Assembly: GCA_903862425.1 (NCBI GenBank)
Contig: CAIOYC010000003.1
Location: 62,001 to 126,000 of the forward strand
DNA: 64,000 nucleotides
Origin: an uncultured Caulobacterales bacterium
Lineage (GTDB): Bacteria; Pseudomonadota; Alphaproteobacteria; Caulobacterales; Caulobacteraceae
Direction of reading: 5' to 3'
The position numbers were made by a program, and so were the translations under genes. Below the pieces are notes generated by a model. The model was not told the origin of the DNA. It was given only the letters and a program-made list of their open reading frames with translations, and searched no databases. This document shows, one piece after another, positions 44,541 through 54,255 of this stretch (position 1 is its first letter; the number at the start of each line of letters is the position of its first letter).

Positions 44541-44945
44541 TCAATTCGTACGATTGCGAAATTCAGTTATAACTCTAAGAATGAAAAACCAAGACAGTGA
44601 AATTGAAACTGGATATATTGTTGCCAAATACCCTCTACCTATAGAAATGTAAATGCCACATAAAATTAAAGACCAGATAAGCGCATATGCTGTATAAATT
44701 AATCTTCCTTGATTGCCGCGCGTCATATAAAGAGCTAACATGCTTGGCGCCCCAACAAATAATATTATCAACGGCAATGACAAAAAAGAAAATACTATAG
44801 ATATTAAAAACCATGATAATGGGTCGTTGTTAAGTGGAGTTGATACAACTTGAAATAATTCCGTTATAAAAACGGATGATGCGGCAGACCCAGCGCTACC
44901 AAATATAACATCATTTAAAGAAATACGAAGCATAAACCCATCCAA
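44541..44945 (-). CDS. Small membrane protein after the Rhs gene (candidate immunity protein)
   Basis: The frame starts with TTG directly after the Rhs stop codon, or with ATG at 44933 (MLRISLNDV), and gives about 130 residues. At least three hydrophobic helices are visible (about 45-68, 85-105 and 108-125). Base composition is strongly AT-rich, like the adjacent Rhs tip and unlike the Rhs core. Position immediately behind a variable Rhs tip is where cognate immunity genes lie, so I infer an immunity role; no family is recognised. Confidence 0.5.
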   Translation of the reverse strand: MDGFMLRISLNDVIFGSAGSAASSVFITELFQVVSTPLNNDPLSWFLISIVFSFLSLPLIILFVGAPSMLALYMTRGNQGRLIYTAYALIWSLILCGIYISIGRGYLATIYPVSISLSWFFILRVITEFRNRTN

Positions 44946-47900
44946 TTAATTTTTGGCCGTAGCGCACCCGGGCACTTGCTTGGCGATAGCAGAAGCCATT
45001 TGTGCGTCTAACGACTGAAATAGCCCAGGACCCGCAGCTTGGTTGACCTGATTTAGCGCTACATTGCCGCCGGCACCAACGCCGTGTGTATCAATCACCC
45101 AGCTCCCACCAGAAATCGTAGCCGTGCGCGTAATGGATCCGACAAAAACATGTTCACTTGTTGTCTGGTTTTTTACCGATAGTCCGGCGTCTGAGATAGT
45201 CGTTTTGACGAATCCACCTGGTTCAAGAATTCCTAAATTTGGACTTGATGCGAAGTTATTTGAGTTATTGCTAACTGCGGTTCCTCCCATCCCAGGCACC
45301 GCATATTTTGCCATAAATTGGGCCATCTGCGTCTTTGATAAGGCAGAAGCGTTATTGCAAACATTATCTTTCTGGTCGTAATCATGGGTGCCGTCCGAAT
45401 TATTCAGCAAATCTAATACTGCATTAACTGAAGTTGAGAATGCATTTTTCAATGCATTTAGAAAACTAGGGTCTAGTAAGATAATCTGATAGTTTGTTGG
45501 TTTTTTTGCAGTAACTGTTATACAATTGGGGTCCCCTGCGCATGGGTCGCCGTCAAGGCCAAGAGAATCCCATCCATTAACTGGATCGTTATGGATATAG
45601 GGGTAGAAGTTTAGCCCGTCACCGTAGCCGATGGGGTCGGACTGCATGAACCTTCCGAGTATGGGATTATAGGCGCGGGCCTTGTAGTGGAACAGGCCCT
45701 CCTCGGGAATCCACATCTGGCCGGTGTACTGGAACCGACCGGCGTTCGCCGAGCCCGGCACGCCGTATTCGTCATAGGTGTTGACCGCCGTGGCGTTGCC
45801 TGAGCCATCGGTCACCGCTACCACTGAGCCGAGGCGATCGGCCACCAGCCAGCGCCGGTCGCTGGTCCCCGAGCCCTCGTACCAGACGATGGGCTCGTCT
45901 CCAGCGGGACCGTGCACGTACCGGCGCAACACCGAGCCGTAGGCGTCGTACTCGGCGATCATGGCTTGGCCGTCATAGGCGAAGGCGGTATTGGCTGAGC
46001 CCGTAGTGATCAGCAGGCGCCCCAGCGGATCGTAGGTCATCGTATTCGAGCCCGCCGAGGTCAGGTTGTTATAGACGTCGTAGCCGTAGCTGGTGGTCCC
46101 GTCCGAGGTCAGGTTTCCCTTCGCGTCGTAGCTCAACGTCGCCGAGCCTGCGCTGGTCAGCTGGTTGCGTCCGTTTACCCCATAGCTGCGGCTCACCGCC
46201 GTCAGGCTGGGGGTGTAGGCCGTGTTGCTCCCCGAAAGGCTGTTCACCTGTCCGCCCGCATTGTAGCCGATGCTCTGACTGAGATCCCCCGTCGTCCCCG
46301 ACAGGTCATGGCTGAGTGAGGTCAGTCGATCCGCGTAGTCGAACCCATAGCTGGTCGAGGTCCCATTGCCCCGGCTCAGGCCCGTTCGGCGGCCAAGGTC
46401 GTCATAGCTATAGGTCGCGAGGGTGGTGGAGGTGGAGTCCGTGATCGTGGTGACCTCATTGGCTAGGTCATAGCCATAGGTGACGTAGAAGCTATCCGGC
46501 CAGGTCATCGAAGTTCGCCGGCCAGCGGCGTCGTAGCCGTAGTTGACGGTGCCGAACACTGAACCCTCGCTCGTCTTCCTGCCAAGGGCGTCATAGCCGA
46601 TGGAGATGGTGTAGGGTGAGAGAGCGACCGATGTTACCCGGTTCAGATTGTCATAGCCGATGCTTTCGCCGCGAAGGCCCGTCGTTTGCCGGTTCAGCAA
46701 ATCATAGCTGAGCGAGATGGTCGTGCCGTCACGCCGTCGCAAGGAGGTCAGGTTGGAGGCCGCGTCATACCCGTATTGCTCATAGTCCGCGGTGTTGCTG
46801 GTCCCCGCGCTGGTGGGCGAGGGGTATTGGACCTGCGAGACCCGGTCGAACCCGTCATAGACATTGGTGGTCTTGTTGCCGTTGGCGTCGGTGACCGTAA
46901 GCTGCTTGCCGTTGGCGCTGTAGGTCAGCGTCCCTTCGGTGTGGGCCGAACCAGAGGCGTAGCCGGTGGTCACGCTGGTGAGTTGGTTGGCGGCGTCATA
47001 GCCGTTACGGCTGATGCGATCCGGGCCATCCGATCCGGTGGTCGCCAGGCTGCACGCGTCCGGCAGCGACCCGAAGGTGGCGGCGTTCAGACGCACGGCC
47101 GTGCAGTCGAGTCGGTTAGCGGCGTCATAGCTATATTGAGTCACCGCATAGGTGGTCGAGCCACCCCCGTCCTGCAGGCTCTCGATGGTCTTGCGGCCTA
47201 GGCTATCATAGCCCGCGGTGTGCCGTTCTAACACGCTCATGGCCGACCAGTCGCTGTCCGACTGGCTGTTGACCGAGCCGCGCTCCACCAGCGTCACCTG
47301 GCCATCGCCGTTATAGGTGTAACGAACCGCGCGGTTGTGCAGGGGGCCGCCGCCATCCGGATCGGGGCCGATGACGCCGATGACCTCGTTGTCCCCATCG
47401 TAGCGAAGACGGGTTGTGTCGTCCGAACCCGACAGAGGACCGTCGACCGTGATCAGGTTGCCGACGTTATCGTAGCCCAATCCAGTGGTCGAGACGACGC
47501 TGTAATCGCCAGCGCGCTGCGTAACCGATGTTGGCAGCAGGTTATTGGCCACTCCCGACGTACCGTAGTCCGTAGAGTACAGAGTCTGGTTAGCTGCCGC
47601 TCCGCAAGACGTACCCGTACCCGTGTCGCACTCAAAACTTAAAGTCAGACGATAGACGGGGCTCGGCGCCGCCGCGATCGCTCCGGCGCTGTTCTTGTAA
47701 TAGGCGTTAAGTGCAGAATAGACGTAATATCCCTGCGGTCGCGCCCCGCCGCTATAGGGTGCAGGCGCACTCATGCCGAGCAGGACGCCATAAGTCGCGT
47801 CGTAGGCATAGTCCGTCTGGTTGCCGTTGGCGTCGCGCGTCCAGTTCGGTTGATTGCAGGTCTTGGGGTTGCCGCAACTGGCGTCGTAGCCGGCGGAGGT

Positions 47901-49214
47901 GGTGATATTGCCGAGCCCCGACCCATATTTAGCCACCTGGGTCACGCTCGTCACATTGCCCCGCCCGTCATAGGCAATCGCAGCGTAATTGCCCTCCGGT
48001 TGAGCGACGCTGGTTACGCGCCCATAGCCGTCATAGCCGTAGCTGGTGGTTTGGCCGTTGCCGTCGGTCGAATAGACCATTTGCCCGGTCGTCGGGCTCG
48101 TCGCGACAGTATGGGTGTGGGAAAGCGGATCGGTGATGCTGACCGTGGCGTTGCCACCCCCGTCGGTGGAATAGCCATAATAGGTCGTGCCCGCCGCATC
48201 CGTCACCGTCGAGAGCTGCGACCCCGAATAGGCCAATGTCACGTTGTCGGTAGACGGGCTGGTTGGGCGGCGAAGCCCAGTGATGTGGCCGCTACCGTCA
48301 TAGCTATAGCGCCACACCCGTCCCATCGTGTCCGTGTTGGTGGAATAGCCGCTGCCATAGCTATAGCTGGCGCTCGGCCAAGTCACGCTCAGGCTGGCGC
48401 AGTGATCGATCGCCGGATCGCAATAATCCACCGCCAGATTGATGCCAGAGACCTTGGCGATGGTCTGCCAGCTGCCCGCGCTCGCCGCATCGGCCGGAGC
48501 GCCGTCCGTGGCGTATTCTAGCTTCAGCATGTAGCCGAGATTGTTCGCCGCCGACTGTAAACGCGAGGCGCTTACATAGCCGCTGCACGCGCCTGCGCTC
48601 GGCGAGCACAGTCCCGTCACTGTCGAATAGGTATAGGCGGTGGTCTCTCCGGTGGGCGCCGTGCTGGTCGTGATGAGCCCGTCCTTGGCGTCGATCCCGA
48701 CCTGTGTCCCCAGGTTCTTGTCGAACAGCATCACCGTGCCGTTCGAGGTGGTGTAGGTATAGATGTGCGAACCATCGAAGGTCAGGGTTGAACCGATGGC
48801 CTGATTGGACGTGTAGGTCCCGCCCGAGAGGGTGAAGCTCTCGGCGAAACTGCCGAGACTGACCGTGTAGACCCCCGCGCCGTCGTCGGTAATCGTGCCC
48901 GTCAGATTGTCGCGCCAACCGGTCCCCAGGAAGTAGCGGATATAGGCCAGCCCGCCCGACCCCACCGGGCCGACCGACACATCCTTGGTCGTCGTCGTAT
49001 ACGTGCCGGAGGTCAGATAAGCGGCGCCTGAAAACCCCGCGCCGGTCCCAGCGCCGCCGCCTGTGGTCGGAACAGTCGGAACCTGAGATTGAAATCTTTG
49101 CGCGAGCGCCGGCTCTGCGAGGCAGGCTGCGAAGGCCAAGGCGAGTCCGGATACACCTAACCATCGCCAAGCAGACAATTTACCCGCTTTAGTAGCGAAA
49201 ACCGCCCGACCCAT
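44946..49214 (-). CDS. Secreted Rhs/YD-repeat protein with variable C-terminal tip
   Basis: The 1422 residues start at an ATG with GGGAG 8 nt upstream. A Sec signal (WLGVSGLALAFAACLAEPALAQ) shows export across the inner membrane. An RHS N-terminal region leads into many YD repeats (YSYDGSGHI, YGYDAAGRRTSMTWP, YDALGRKTSEG). The Rhs core ends with FHYKARAYNPILGRFMQSDPIGYGDGLNFYPYIHNDPVNGWDSLGL. Then comes an AT-rich tip of about 200 residues (44946-45553), matching no toxin I know. YD repeats fold as a shell that encloses the tip. It is divergent from the small YD protein and T4SS operon. Confidence 0.9.
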   Translation of the reverse strand: MGRAVFATKAGKLSAWRWLGVSGLALAFAACLAEPALAQRFQSQVPTVPTTGGGAGTGAGFSGAAYLTSGTYTTTTKDVSVGPVGSGGLAYIRYFLGTGWRDNLTGTITDDGAGVYTVSLGSFAESFTLSGGTYTSNQAIGSTLTFDGSHIYTYTTSNGTVMLFDKNLGTQVGIDAKDGLITTSTAPTGETTAYTYSTVTGLCSPSAGACSGYVSASRLQSAANNLGYMLKLEYATDGAPADAASAGSWQTIAKVSGINLAVDYCDPAIDHCASLSVTWPSASYSYGSGYSTNTDTMGRVWRYSYDGSGHITGLRRPTSPSTDNVTLAYSGSQLSTVTDAAGTTYYGYSTDGGGNATVSITDPLSHTHTVATSPTTGQMVYSTDGNGQTTSYGYDGYGRVTSVAQPEGNYAAIAYDGRGNVTSVTQVAKYGSGLGNITTSAGYDASCGNPKTCNQPNWTRDANGNQTDYAYDATYGVLLGMSAPAPYSGGARPQGYYVYSALNAYYKNSAGAIAAAPSPVYRLTLSFECDTGTGTSCGAAANQTLYSTDYGTSGVANNLLPTSVTQRAGDYSVVSTTGLGYDNVGNLITVDGPLSGSDDTTRLRYDGDNEVIGVIGPDPDGGGPLHNRAVRYTYNGDGQVTLVERGSVNSQSDSDWSAMSVLERHTAGYDSLGRKTIESLQDGGGSTTYAVTQYSYDAANRLDCTAVRLNAATFGSLPDACSLATTGSDGPDRISRNGYDAANQLTSVTTGYASGSAHTEGTLTYSANGKQLTVTDANGNKTTNVYDGFDRVSQVQYPSPTSAGTSNTADYEQYGYDAASNLTSLRRRDGTTISLSYDLLNRQTTGLRGESIGYDNLNRVTSVALSPYTISIGYDALGRKTSEGSVFGTVNYGYDAAGRRTSMTWPDSFYVTYGYDLANEVTTITDSTSTTLATYSYDDLGRRTGLSRGNGTSTSYGFDYADRLTSLSHDLSGTTGDLSQSIGYNAGGQVNSLSGSNTAYTPSLTAVSRSYGVNGRNQLTSAGSATLSYDAKGNLTSDGTTSYGYDVYNNLTSAGSNTMTYDPLGRLLITTGSANTAFAYDGQAMIAEYDAYGSVLRRYVHGPAGDEPIVWYEGSGTSDRRWLVADRLGSVVAVTDGSGNATAVNTYDEYGVPGSANAGRFQYTGQMWIPEEGLFHYKARAYNPILGRFMQSDPIGYGDGLNFYPYIHNDPVNGWDSLGLDGDPCAGDPNCITVTAKKPTNYQIILLDPSFLNALKNAFSTSVNAVLDLLNNSDGTHDYDQKDNVCNNASALSKTQMAQFMAKYAVPGMGGTAVSNNSNNFASSPNLGILEPGGFVKTTISDAGLSVKNQTTSEHVFVGSITRTATISGGSWVIDTHGVGAGGNVALNQVNQAAGPGLFQSLDAQMASAIAKQVPGCATAKN

Positions 49215-49346
49215 CGCCTGCTCCCTGACGTAGCCCACCGTCAGGTTGTGCGAAGCTTTTTGATCGCGCAACCCCAAAAAGATTCATTTTTGCCGCTAGA
49301 CTAACCTATGGAGGCATGTCTAACTTTCGGGAGACTTGGAGATTGG

Positions 49347-49369
49347 CCAACCGCTCTATTTCAGGTTGG
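49347..49369. promoter_or_regulatory. Inverted repeat in divergent Rhs/YD promoter region
   Basis: CCAACC at 49347-49352 and GGTTGG at 49364-49369 flank 11 bp, 27 bp before the small YD-repeat gene. The 181-bp gap must hold promoters for both divergent genes. It may be an operator or a leader hairpin. Confidence 0.25.
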
Positions 49370-49395
49370 TAATGATTTAGGGGGCGTGGATCGAC

Positions 49396-49917
49396 ATGGC
49401 TAAGGCTGTCCTTACCCTGTGCTGTGGCGTCCTTGCAGCTTTGGCCTTGCCCGCTAGCGTGTTCGCCGACTCCGTCAGCTATACCTACGACGTGTTCGGC
49501 CGTGTTGTAACGGCGACCTACTCCAGCGGTGCGACGGTGACCTACACCTACGACGCCGCCGGCAATCGCACGGCCAAAAACGTCAGCACCGGCGGGAGCA
49601 GCGCGCTATCAGCCTCGGTCAGCGGAACCTACTACAGCCTCTACCGCGCCCGCGCAGGGACACCGTCCAAGGGCCCGGCCATCACCTGTTCGGGGGCGGG
49701 GGGAACCGCGCCCTACAGTTATTCATGGGAGTATCAAAGCGGCGACACCGGCTTCACCGCAGACTCGCCCACGTCAAACTCCACCCAATGGTCTCATCCG
49801 CTCGGCACGATTGGAGAGTTTTACGGGTACTGGCGCTGTAAGGTCACCGATGCCACGAGCGCCGTGGCCTATAGTGAGACTATTACCTTGGATTACCTCC
49901 ATGATAACGGCTTGTGA
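49396..49917 (+). CDS. Small exported YD-repeat protein
   Basis: These 173 residues have a Sec signal (MAKAVLTLCCGVLAALALPASVFA) followed at once by two YD repeats (SVSYTYDVFGRVVTATYSSG and TYTYDAAGNRTAKNV). The remainder (about 75-170) is Ser/Thr-rich and looks like an Ig-like beta domain (ITCSGAGGTAPYSYSWEY, YWRCKVTDATSAVAYSETITL). A stand-alone two-repeat Rhs-like protein is unusual. It is upstream of and codirectional with virB2, 152 bp away, and may be an accessory of the T4SS or the large Rhs protein. Confidence 0.75.
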   Translation: MAKAVLTLCCGVLAALALPASVFADSVSYTYDVFGRVVTATYSSGATVTYTYDAAGNRTAKNVSTGGSSALSASVSGTYYSLYRARAGTPSKGPAITCSGAGGTAPYSYSWEYQSGDTGFTADSPTSNSTQWSHPLGTIGEFYGYWRCKVTDATSAVAYSETITLDYLHDNGL

Positions 49918-50069
49918 GTCGCCGCAGGACCGATTTTGGTCTGTTGAAAGCGTCTGCACGGCGCTGGACAGGCCGCAACCTCCGCTGCATTCTTGCCGCC
50001 GGTGGGATCGCCTTTAGACAGCAACGCTGGGGTCTAGAATGGTGATCGAACACAGAGTGGAAGTGAGTG

Positions 50070-50387
50070 ATGCGTAGGCGGGGTGTCGAAGCGGGACTGT
50101 TGAGTCTAGTCCTTGGAGCGGCGGCGAGCGCCGCACAAGCCCAGCAGACCTATGCCGATCCTGCCGGCTCTGGCGCTATCGTGGGGGCGGTGCATTGGGT
50201 GCAAGGCACGCTGCTCGGGACAGTCGCGACCGTCGTCGCCGTGATTGCCGTCGCTTCCGTTGGCTACATGATGCTTACCGGGCGAATGAACTGGCGATAT
50301 GGCGCCACCGTCATTCTCGGCTGCTTCATTCTCTTCGGCGCAGCCAGCATCGTCGGCGGTATCCAGGCCGCGGCGGGCGGCGGCTGA
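50070..50387 (+). CDS. virB2: T4SS major pilin-like protein VirB2/TrbC
   Basis: These 105 residues have a long signal (RRGVEAGLLSLVLGAAASAAQAQ) and two hydrophobic helices (about 50-70 and 78-100) separated by a short basic loop (TGRMNWRYG), the VirB2/TrbC pilin layout. GGAAG precedes the ATG. It is the first gene of the virB operon; three bases separate it from virB3. Confidence 0.85.
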   Translation: MRRRGVEAGLLSLVLGAAASAAQAQQTYADPAGSGAIVGAVHWVQGTLLGTVATVVAVIAVASVGYMMLTGRMNWRYGATVILGCFILFGAASIVGGIQAAAGGG

Positions 50388-50390
50388 GGC

Positions 50391-50675
50391 ATGAGCTCGC
50401 TGGACCGAGATCTGGTGTTTACCGGGCTGACCCGTCCGCAGACCTTCGGGGGCGTCACCTACAGCGTCGTGATCCTAAACGTGATCGTCACCACCGAACT
50501 CTTTTTGATCTTCAAATCGCCCTTGGTGCTGCTCGGCGCATTTGTGTTTCATGGCGTCGGATGGCTGGCCTGCCTTCGCGATCCGCGCATTTTCGATATC
50601 TGGCTGGTAAAAGTTTCGCGCTGTCCACGCGTGCGAACGTGGTCGATCTGGCGATGCAATTCCTACCGCGCCTGA
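50391..50675 (+). CDS. virB3: T4SS inner-membrane protein VirB3
   Basis: These 94 residues match VirB3: DLVFTGLTRPQTFGGV at the start, two membrane helices (about 22-50), RDPRIFDIWLVKVSRC, and an ending in CNSYRA as in VirB3/TrbD proteins. The 3' end overlaps virB4 by 22 bp, indicating tight coupling. Confidence 0.88.
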   Translation: MSSLDRDLVFTGLTRPQTFGGVTYSVVILNVIVTTELFLIFKSPLVLLGAFVFHGVGWLACLRDPRIFDIWLVKVSRCPRVRTWSIWRCNSYRA

Positions 50676-53041
50676 GCACCGACCAAGACGCGTGGCGTAA
50701 AGAGCCCAGCGCCGGGAGCCGGCTTCCCTATCTGGCCCAGATCGACGAGGAGACCGTGCTTCTGCGCGACGGTCGCCTGATGCAAGTGCTGCAACTCGAT
50801 GGACTGCTGTTCGAGACGGCCGACACAGACGAGCTGAACTATCGCAAGCGTCTCAGGGATGCGACCTTGCGGGCGCTCGGGTCGTCTCGGTTCGCCCTCT
50901 ACCACCATGTGATCCGCCGCCGCGTTCAGCCGATCTTACGCGATACCTTCCCAGACCCGTTCAGCGCCGAACTCGACGCGGTCTGGACCAAGCGCTTCCA
51001 AACCAAGGAGTTGTTCCGCAACGACATCTATATCACCCTCATCCGTCGCCCCCTCCAGGGCACGAGCGGGTGGGCGGCGCGCCTCGCGCGCCTGGTGGGT
51101 CGTCAGAGGAAGGAGCCCGATGCGGACCTCGCGCTCGACCGCCGCGAGTTGAAGGCCGCGCGCGATACCCTCGTCGCGGCGATGGGTTCGTATGGTCCCC
51201 GCGTTTTGCGCTCATACGAGCGGGACGGCGTTCTTTTCTCCGAGCAATCTGAGTTTCTTGCCAGTCTCTACAACGGAGAGGAACGGTCGATCCGATTGCC
51301 GGAAGGCGATCTTGGCGAACACCTGCCCATTCGGCGGGTTAGCTTCGGGCAACAGACCGTCGAGCTAGCACCCGTGGGCGATGTTCCGCGCACTTTTGTC
51401 GGCATCGTTTCCGCCAAGGACTATCCAGGGCTCACCACCCCGGGGATGCTCGACGATCTGCTGCGGTTGCCGGTGGAACTCACCATCAGCCAGAGTTTCG
51501 CCTTCGTTGATCGCCAAGCCGCCCTCGGACGGGTCAATCTGGCGCTTCGCCGGATGCGCGCCGCGGACGATGAGGCCGTGAGCCTGCGCGCCGAACTTGG
51601 AACCGCCCGCGACGAGCTTGCCGCCGGGCGCGCCGCGTTCGGCGAGCATCATCTGAGCATCGCCGTTCAGACCAGTGACCAAACGGCCTTGAACGATGGC
51701 ATCGCCGAGGTGCAGGCCGTGCTGACCGACCTTGGCATCATTGCCGTGCGCGAGGACCTGGGTCTTGAGCCGGCGTTCTGGGCGCAATTTCCGGGGAACG
51801 GCCAGTTCATCACACGGCGTGCGCTGGTGGGCAGCCGCAACTTCGCCAGCTTCGCATCGAGCCACAATTTTCCGGTGGGACAGGCCGATGCAAATCACTG
51901 GGGTTCGGCAGTGTCCGTCTTGGAGACAACCGCCGCCGGCCCCTACTTCTTCAATTTCCACCGCGCCGATCTTGGCAACTTCACCATCATCGGTCCCTCC
52001 GGTTCCGGCAAAACCGTGGTGCTCAATTTCCTGCTTGCGCAAGCGCAGCGCTTCTCACCGCGCACGGTCTTCTTCGATAAGGACCGGGGTGGCGAGCTTT
52101 TTATTCGCGCCATCGGCGGGCGCTACGACATCCTACGGCCGGGAGAACCTTCCGGCCTCAACCCACTCAGGATGGAGGACACGCCCGCCAATCGGCGTTT
52201 CCTGATCGAATGGCTAACCAGTCTCCTCAGCCCCTATGGACCGCCACTGACATCGGACGAGCTCGCGCGCATCGAGGATGCGGTGGACGCCAACTTCGCC
52301 GCGCCCATCAGCCTCCGGCGCCTGCGCACCTTCGCCGCCCTCCTTCGCGGCCGTGAACGGCCGAGCGAGGATGATCTTTATTCCCGATTACGGGTCTGGT
52401 GGGGCTCTGGAGAACGCGCGTGGCTCTTCGATAATGCCGACGATCTGACCGATCCTTCAGAGCGCGTGGTCGGTTTTGACATGACGCGGCTGCTCGACGA
52501 CCCCACCGCACGAACACCGGCGATGATGTATCTTTTCCACCGGATCGAAGAGCGCCTCGATGGCTCGCCAGCCATTATCGTCATCGACGAAGGCTGGAAG
52601 GCGCTCGATGACGAGGTGTTCGTCCAGCGGATCAAGGATTGGGAAAAGACCATTCGCAAACGCAATGGTCTCGTCGGCTTCGTCACCCAAAGCGCGGAGG
52701 ACGCGCTGCAAAGCAAGATCGCCTCAGCCGTCGTGGAGCAGGCGGCGACCCAAATCTTCATGTCGAACCCAAAAGCCCAGGCGAGAGACTACGTCGATGG
52801 TTTCGGGCTGAGCGAGCATGAGTTTGAACTCGTCCGAACCCTTCCCGATAGCGAGCACTGCTTTCTCATCAAGCATGGCCGCGAAAGCGTGGTCGCGCGC
52901 CTGAATCTTTCCGGTGAGAACCAGCTACTCGCTATCCTCTCGGGACGCGAACGGATTGTTCGTCTTCTCGATGAGATCCGCGGGCGGGTCGGGGACAAGC
53001 CCTCCGCCTGGATGGGCGAGCTTCTGGAGCGCGCCTCGTGA
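50654..53041 (+). CDS. virB4: T4SS ATPase VirB4
   Basis: This 795-residue ATPase powers T4SS assembly and substrate movement at the inner membrane. Walker A (GPSGSGKTVVLNFLLAQ) lies near residue 446 and Walker B (IIVIDEGWKALDDE) near 640; GFVTQSAEDAL and SNPKAQARDYVDGFGLSEHE follow as in the family. The N-terminal half is the CagE/TrbE/VirB4 domain. The ATG at 50654 lies inside the end of virB3; the open frame further upstream belongs to other genes. Confidence 0.94.
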   Translation: MQFLPRLSTDQDAWRKEPSAGSRLPYLAQIDEETVLLRDGRLMQVLQLDGLLFETADTDELNYRKRLRDATLRALGSSRFALYHHVIRRRVQPILRDTFPDPFSAELDAVWTKRFQTKELFRNDIYITLIRRPLQGTSGWAARLARLVGRQRKEPDADLALDRRELKAARDTLVAAMGSYGPRVLRSYERDGVLFSEQSEFLASLYNGEERSIRLPEGDLGEHLPIRRVSFGQQTVELAPVGDVPRTFVGIVSAKDYPGLTTPGMLDDLLRLPVELTISQSFAFVDRQAALGRVNLALRRMRAADDEAVSLRAELGTARDELAAGRAAFGEHHLSIAVQTSDQTALNDGIAEVQAVLTDLGIIAVREDLGLEPAFWAQFPGNGQFITRRALVGSRNFASFASSHNFPVGQADANHWGSAVSVLETTAAGPYFFNFHRADLGNFTIIGPSGSGKTVVLNFLLAQAQRFSPRTVFFDKDRGGELFIRAIGGRYDILRPGEPSGLNPLRMEDTPANRRFLIEWLTSLLSPYGPPLTSDELARIEDAVDANFAAPISLRRLRTFAALLRGRERPSEDDLYSRLRVWWGSGERAWLFDNADDLTDPSERVVGFDMTRLLDDPTARTPAMMYLFHRIEERLDGSPAIIVIDEGWKALDDEVFVQRIKDWEKTIRKRNGLVGFVTQSAEDALQSKIASAVVEQAATQIFMSNPKAQARDYVDGFGLSEHEFELVRTLPDSEHCFLIKHGRESVVARLNLSGENQLLAILSGRERIVRLLDEIRGRVGDKPSAWMGELLERAS

Positions 53042-54255
53042 CCGAAGCCTGCGCCCTGCCGACCGCATCCCCCACTATCGCCGCGCAACTGGCGGCCTAT
53101 GCCGATTGTCACGCTCGTCTTCTTGGCCATAGCGGCTTTGATGGAGTCCTCGGACACCTTCTGCTGCCGACGCTGCTGACCAGCCTGCTTACAATCTACG
53201 TCGCCCTGATCGGCTATCGTTTGCTGCTGGGTCAGGCTTTCGATCTCCGCAACGCCGTGCTTGCCGCCTTGCGGCTCGGCATCGTCATCGCCCTGGCGAC
53301 GAGTTGGCCGACCTTTGAAACCTTGATTTATCGCGTCTCGATTGAGGGGCCAGCGGAGATAGCAGCGGTGGCTGTGACCGGCTCCGACATTGAGCCGTCG
53401 AGCGCCGAAGACGCTGCTGGCAGGCTCCAGCGCGTCTATGATGTCGCCAACGCCGCCGCCCGAGAAAACCAACCCGTATCCGCGCCGACCCCAGGCTTGG
53501 TCACGACGGGCATTCCACCGCAAAGCCGTCAAACAGCCGAGACGCTTAAACCGCTCAACCTGTCCGGCATCCTGCTGTTTGGCGCCTCGGTGGGGCCGCT
53601 CGTCGCTGTGAGGCTCGCCGCCGGCGTGCTTCTGGCTTTCGGCCCGCTTTTCATCGCGCTGGCTTTGTTCGACACCACGCTCGGCTTTGCCGTGGGGTGG
53701 CTGAGAGCGCTTGCCGCCCTCATGCTGGCGGGGGCGGGCGTCAGCATCGTGGTGGGACTCGAACTGCGTTTCCTGGAGGCTGCGCTCGCGGCAGCGGGAG
53801 CCGACCCAGCAGCCATGGCCAGCCTTGCCAGTCGCGGCCTCATGCTCGGTGCGCTTCTTTTCGGCGCTACCACCTTGGCGGTGCTTTGGGCGTCTGCTTT
53901 CGTAGCAGGGCGGTTCAACATCAAATTGGAACGCTTGACCGCGCTTGCAGCCGCACCGTTGCGTCACGCGCCTGAAGTGGCGCGGGCCACCTCGTCAGTG
54001 GTGGTGAGCCGGACTGAAGACCTTGAGCCGCCGTCACGGGCACGCGCCATAGCCGGCGCGGTGTCCGCCATCGGCCAGCGGGAGCGCGAGGCGTTGCCGC
54101 ACGTGTTCGGTGAAACCGCCTCCAACAGCGGTAGCTTCCGCATTCAGGCCGTCACCGAACCCTTCTTGTTCGCTTCGTCTTCCGAAGGGGTAGGACCAAA
54201 CCGGTCCACGATTGCTCGCCGATCCGGCAGCGCCAAAAGGCGGGACGTCCGATGA
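53038..54255 (+). CDS. virB6: T4SS polytopic membrane protein VirB6
   Basis: These 405 residues start at GTG overlapping the virB4 stop by 4 bp. Five or more membrane helices are visible (about 43-65, 82-100, 178-205, 208-260 and 275-300) with a periplasmic loop at about 105-175. The last 100 residues are polar. This is the VirB6/TrbL layout, the substrate path through the inner membrane. Confidence 0.88.
   Translation: MTEACALPTASPTIAAQLAAYADCHARLLGHSGFDGVLGHLLLPTLLTSLLTIYVALIGYRLLLGQAFDLRNAVLAALRLGIVIALATSWPTFETLIYRVSIEGPAEIAAVAVTGSDIEPSSAEDAAGRLQRVYDVANAAARENQPVSAPTPGLVTTGIPPQSRQTAETLKPLNLSGILLFGASVGPLVAVRLAAGVLLAFGPLFIALALFDTTLGFAVGWLRALAALMLAGAGVSIVVGLELRFLEAALAAAGADPAAMASLASRGLMLGALLFGATTLAVLWASAFVAGRFNIKLERLTALAAAPLRHAPEVARATSSVVVSRTEDLEPPSRARAIAGAVSAIGQREREALPHVFGETASNSGSFRIQAVTEPFLFASSSEGVGPNRSTIARRSGSAKRRDVR

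Noticed and set aside
44946-49214. Repetitive YD-repeat DNA considered as a CRISPR or tandem array
   Set aside because: Repeat units are degenerate, in frame and encode Rhs YD repeats; there are no fixed-length spacers and no cas genes.
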